A stretch of DNA of 64,000 nt from Siphonodentalium dalli (Eukaryota; Mollusca; Scaphopoda; Gadilida; Siphonodentaliidae): positions 43,503,549 to 43,567,548 of the forward strand of contig CP136067.1 in NCBI GenBank assembly GCA_032622095.1, written 5' to 3'. How positions within the stretch are numbered: position 1 is the first letter of the stretch; the number at the start of each line of letters is the position of its first letter. The translations under genes were made by a program, and so were the position numbers. The notes under the pieces are model-generated. The model did no database searches. It had not been told where the DNA came from and saw only the letters and a program-made list of their open reading frames with translations. Positions 61,244 to 64,000 of the stretch are shown one piece after another.

Positions 61244-61725
61244 TCTCGTTAAAATAAACACATAACGGGGCTTATTTTAATGAGCGAAATAAACTAATAT
61301 AGTCGTATTATTTAACCTAATATACATGCACGCTATATATATGGACCTATTAAACGCGGTTTTTAAAACAGTCCAATATCTAATTTTTTTTAATAGCAGC
61401 ATATCCTCGGGTAAATACATGTAAGTTCATATTGGACCTAAGTATTCACATAGGTTAATTTTTGGACTTGATTTTGTAGTAAGCACACAGTGAGCTTATA
61501 GCCATTATTCCGTTGAATGGCGAGGGCCGCATAGAAAACACATTATAAAGAGCTTGAATCTGGTAGGTCGTGTCGATGAAAAAAGCTAGATTAAATATTA
61601 CTAATATGGGCTTATTTTGCGTTATTTATAGGTCCATATATAAACCGTATATTGCGGTTAAATAACGCCCAAAGAAGCTTATTTCGTTCATTAAAACAAG
61701 CCCGATATGAGCTTGTTTTCACGAG
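61244..61725. mobile_element. MITE family F1, copy 3
   Basis: Left arm cataacggggcttatttta and atgagcgaaataaactaat mirrors aagcttatttcgttcattaa and caagcccgatatgagcttg. The right arm has lost the word tcccatattggactg, so this copy is slightly deleted. The centre keeps cacagtgagcttatagccat and tataaagagcttgaatctgg. Confidence 0.75.
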
Positions 61726-61729
61726 AGGC

Positions 61730-62085
61730 TGAAATGTGCATGTGCATACAACTATTTGAATCTAATCTGGATTCATGGAGCAGGTCGCTGTCACAATGTC
61801 AACAATTAGTCACATCCATGTCCCCAAGTCACGGTATTAATGACTTCTTCGATAACTCAATACAGAAACAAATATTTAATGATAATATTCGCACCAAACT
61901 TCTCAAAAATAGCAATCGACGTGATCATCCAAGGAACAAACTTAGAACGTATAGAACATTCAAAACGATGACTTCTTTGGAAATATATATCAACGTCATT
62001 TCCGTCCCAAAATAGCGTGAATCCCTGACAAAATTAAGAATAAGTTGCCACACCTTGGGCATCGAACGCGGACGCTACTTCGATT
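61730..62085 (+). pseudogene. LINE C-terminal fragment, one in-frame stop
   Basis: The plus-strand frame (61,707-62,015 open) reads SIQKQIFNDNIR, RNKLRTYRTFK and SLEIYINVISVPK. After a TAG at 62,013 it continues in the same frame with RESLTKLRISCHTLGIERGRY. The RNKLRTYRxFK and LTKLRISxHxLxIExGRY motifs are typical of the C-terminal tail of a group of non-LTR retrotransposons in marine invertebrates; this is recalled knowledge, not searched. The usual following cysteine knuckle is missing; the frame runs into EPPPP and then the palindrome array. It lies immediately beside F1 copy 3. Confidence 0.55.
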
Positions 62086-62127
62086 TCTACGGCGGCCTGG
62101 AACCGCCACCCCCTCTTCAGTTAGTAT

Positions 62128-62508
62128 CCTGATATATCAGGTTACGTATCCTGATATATCAGGTTAGTATCCTGATATATCAGGTTATTATCCTGATATA
62201 TCAGGTTACGTATCCTGATATATCAGGTTACGTATCCTGATATACCAGATTAGTATCCTGATATATCAGGTTATTATCCTGATATATCAGGTTACGTATC
62301 CTGATATATCAGGTTACGTGTCCTGATATATCAGGTTATTATCCTGATATATCAGGTTACGTATCCTAATATATCAGGTTATTATCCTGATATACCAGGT
62401 TACGTATCCTGATATATCAGGTTACGTATCCTGATATATCAGGTTATTATCCTGATATATCAGGTTATGTATCCTGATATATCAGGTTATGTATCCTGAT
62501 ATATCAGG
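62128..62508. repeat. Array of 18 CCTGATATATCAGG palindromes
   Basis: The perfect 14-bp palindrome CCTGATATATCAGG recurs 18 times with spacers of 7 or 8 bases (ttacgtat, ttattat, ttagtat, ttatgtat), giving a 21-22 bp period. Three or four units have a single substitution (for example 62,239, 62,366, 62,388). The array starts after the LINE fragment and ends at gtctcgacc. Confidence 0.95.
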
Positions 62509-63120
62509 TTGTCTCGACCAATCCAGAATGTCGTCTTTCATTGGCGGAGGCTTGTGGTTGGTTCCATATTAAGTTTGGTGACGATGAGGATGAGTGATGT
62601 GGCATGTACAATAGTACATGTAGGCGATTAACCACACACCCCTCACCAAACTTCATATGGATCTTCAGGGTGACCTCTAGATGGGAGCCATCTATTTTTT
62701 CCCGAAATTCGTTAGAAAACATGGCCGCCATCAGTCATCTTGGATTTCAAATTTGGATCCATTGGCACACCCAGCAGAACAAATATCGGAACAAATATTT
62801 TAAAACTTTATACAGGCGTGTTTTGGGTCACCTCTGGGGATATCAAATGTTTCCGAATTTCGTTGAAAGCATTTCCGCCCTTTTGGATTTTAAACTTTGT
62901 ATGACTAAATGATTTGACACACAATACAGACCACATCTTTTATATAGTCCTTACTGAACTTCATATGGATCTTCTGGGAGATGGGAGCCACCAAAAATGT
63001 CATTGAAAAACATGGGAGGTATCCAATTATTACGCAATTCATGAAAAGAAAACATGGCCGCCAGCAGGATTTCATTCGCACACCATGCATCCCTCATTTA
63101 TTGGTGAAATGTTTTAAATG
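62509..63120. repeat. Diverged noncoding repeat with ATGGCCGCCA words
   Basis: Blocks at about 62,645-62,770 and 62,935-63,080 share aacttcatatggatcttc, gatgggagcca and aaacatggccgcca; a third, weaker block lies between. The period is about 290 bp. The word ggccgcca next to tcttggatttcaaa also occurs at 25.49 kb. It is noncoding. Confidence 0.6.
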
Positions 63121-63239
63121 AAAACAAGAGATGGACTGTCGTCCGGTGCATACCCCCTTGTGGATTACCGCCTAGTGTGGGCATATCTATAACTTATGAC
63201 TGCTATACTCAGACAGATTGGACCCAAAAAATCAGAATT

Positions 63240-63735
63240 TTCATATAAACAAAGATGAATAACTATAGAACAAAAAACAAAACAAAACAGTTGAATCTGC
63301 CATTAAATGTCCTCATATTGGTGAACATCCATACAAAATTTCATTGAGATCCGAGCATTACTGTTCAAGTTATGACCTGAACAGACATCGGATGGACCAA
63401 ACAGCCAACAATTCCAGATAAACAAAGATGAATAACTCTAGTATGGAAAAGCGAAACAGAACAATGGAACCCTCTATTGAATGTCATCATACTAGTGAAC
63501 ATCCATACCAAATTTCATTGAGATCCCAGCACAACTGTTGAAGTTACGACATGAACAGACATCAGACGGACCAAAAATCCAAAATTTCCAGATAAACAAT
63601 GATGAATAACTCTAGAATGGAAAATCCGAACAAAACGATGGAAACCTCTATTTAATGTCCTCATAGTAGTGAACATCCATACCTAATTTCATTGAGATCT
63701 GAGCACTACTGTTAAAGTTATGACATGAACAGACA
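63240..63735. repeat. 174-bp tandem repeat, three copies
   Basis: gtgaacatccatac occurs at 63,321, 63,495 and 63,669, exactly 174 bp apart, each followed by aatttcattgagatc, a gagcac-like word and acatgaacagacat. The copies are 80-90% alike. It is noncoding. Confidence 0.85.
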
Positions 63736-63783
63736 TCGACGGACGTACTGACGGACGCACATACAGACGCACGGACGGACGGA
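63735..63783. repeat. GACGGACG minisatellite
   Basis: Short imperfect run of gacgga, gacgca and gacggacgg units directly after the third 174-bp copy, followed by aaaatggggtataacaatat. The same order (repeat, GACGG run, ggggtataac) is common at the ends of dispersed repeats in invertebrate genomes, from general recollection. Confidence 0.7.
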
Positions 63784-64000
63784 AAATGGGGTATAACAAT
63801 ATCATCTACAGAATACAAGCCCATTGCGTACATTATTGTAACTTTTTGACTTTCCTTCTTCTATAGGAGTCCTTTATCATTCTATTGACAGCTCAGCATG
63901 AAATTAACACCTACCAACGTTGAGCTACAGTGTCATTGACACTTTCATTTGAACTTATTATCTAATCATTTCCGAAGGGAACTACTTGTCAATGATTATT
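63784..64000. other. Unrecognised end of window
   Basis: No gene or repeat recognised in the last 217 bases. Confidence 0.5.

Noticed and set aside
62128-62508. CRISPR array
   Set aside because: The repeats are 14-bp palindromes with 7-8 base near-constant spacers. There are no unique spacers, no cas genes, and the setting is eukaryotic.

Overview
This window looks like a gene-poor, repeat-dominated piece of a eukaryotic, almost certainly animal, genome. There are no compact bacterial-style operons. Most reading frames are short and fortuitous, and the sequence is AT-rich with dinucleotide and trinucleotide microsatellites, non-LTR retrotransposon remains, several MITE or foldback elements, and a large satellite array. 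The style of repeats (foldback MITEs, 'atggccgcca' noncoding repeats, GACGGACG tails, a THAP-like remnant) suggests a marine invertebrate, possibly lophotrochozoan. This is an inference without a database search. I see no convincing intact host protein gene, tRNA, rRNA or CRISPR array.

Layout. 0-7.7 kb: mostly unrecognised AT-rich DNA with dispersed repeats R1, R2 and R3 (further copies at 26 kb and 32 kb), small hairpins and one TTAA-ended MITE (7,008-7,461). 7.8-18 kb: a retrotransposon complex. A flank sequence U and a 5'-truncated LINE (L) form U-L-U-L-U with a 3,021-bp tandem period. The second L is interrupted by an inverted, less truncated LINE that still encodes a 635-residue reverse transcriptase fragment (13,272-15,179, minus strand) and is bounded by a roughly 220-bp target duplication. 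18-34 kb: THAP-like remnant, paired AATAAAGAGCGTT motifs, E-box palindromes, an (ATC)n tract, a piggyBac-like MITE, a hAT-like MITE with a 7-bp target duplication, a GAAGC-rich foldback, a near-perfect 360-bp-arm foldback, and a LINE fragment.

34.4-53.6 kb: one satellite array of about 32 units of 538 bp, grading into older monomers of about 350 bp on the right. The 538-bp unit is one monomer of about 363 bp plus a 175-bp partial duplicate. The junction carries a conserved stem-loop, and higher-order variant patterns are visible.

53.7-61.8 kb: a nest of inverted-repeat elements. It holds three copies of a roughly 0.5-kb MITE with TIRs of about 170 bp, hairpin modules, and a 3.4-kb foldback element whose arms are themselves tandem arrays of about 173-bp units. 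61.7-64 kb: another LINE C-terminal fragment, an array of 18 copies of a 14-bp palindrome, diverged noncoding repeats and a 174-bp tandem repeat.

The parts do not form a pathway. The window is best read as a heterochromatin-like or repeat-island region. Its most unusual items are the composite foldback nest, the satellite with its hairpin junction, and the LINE-into-LINE insertion.
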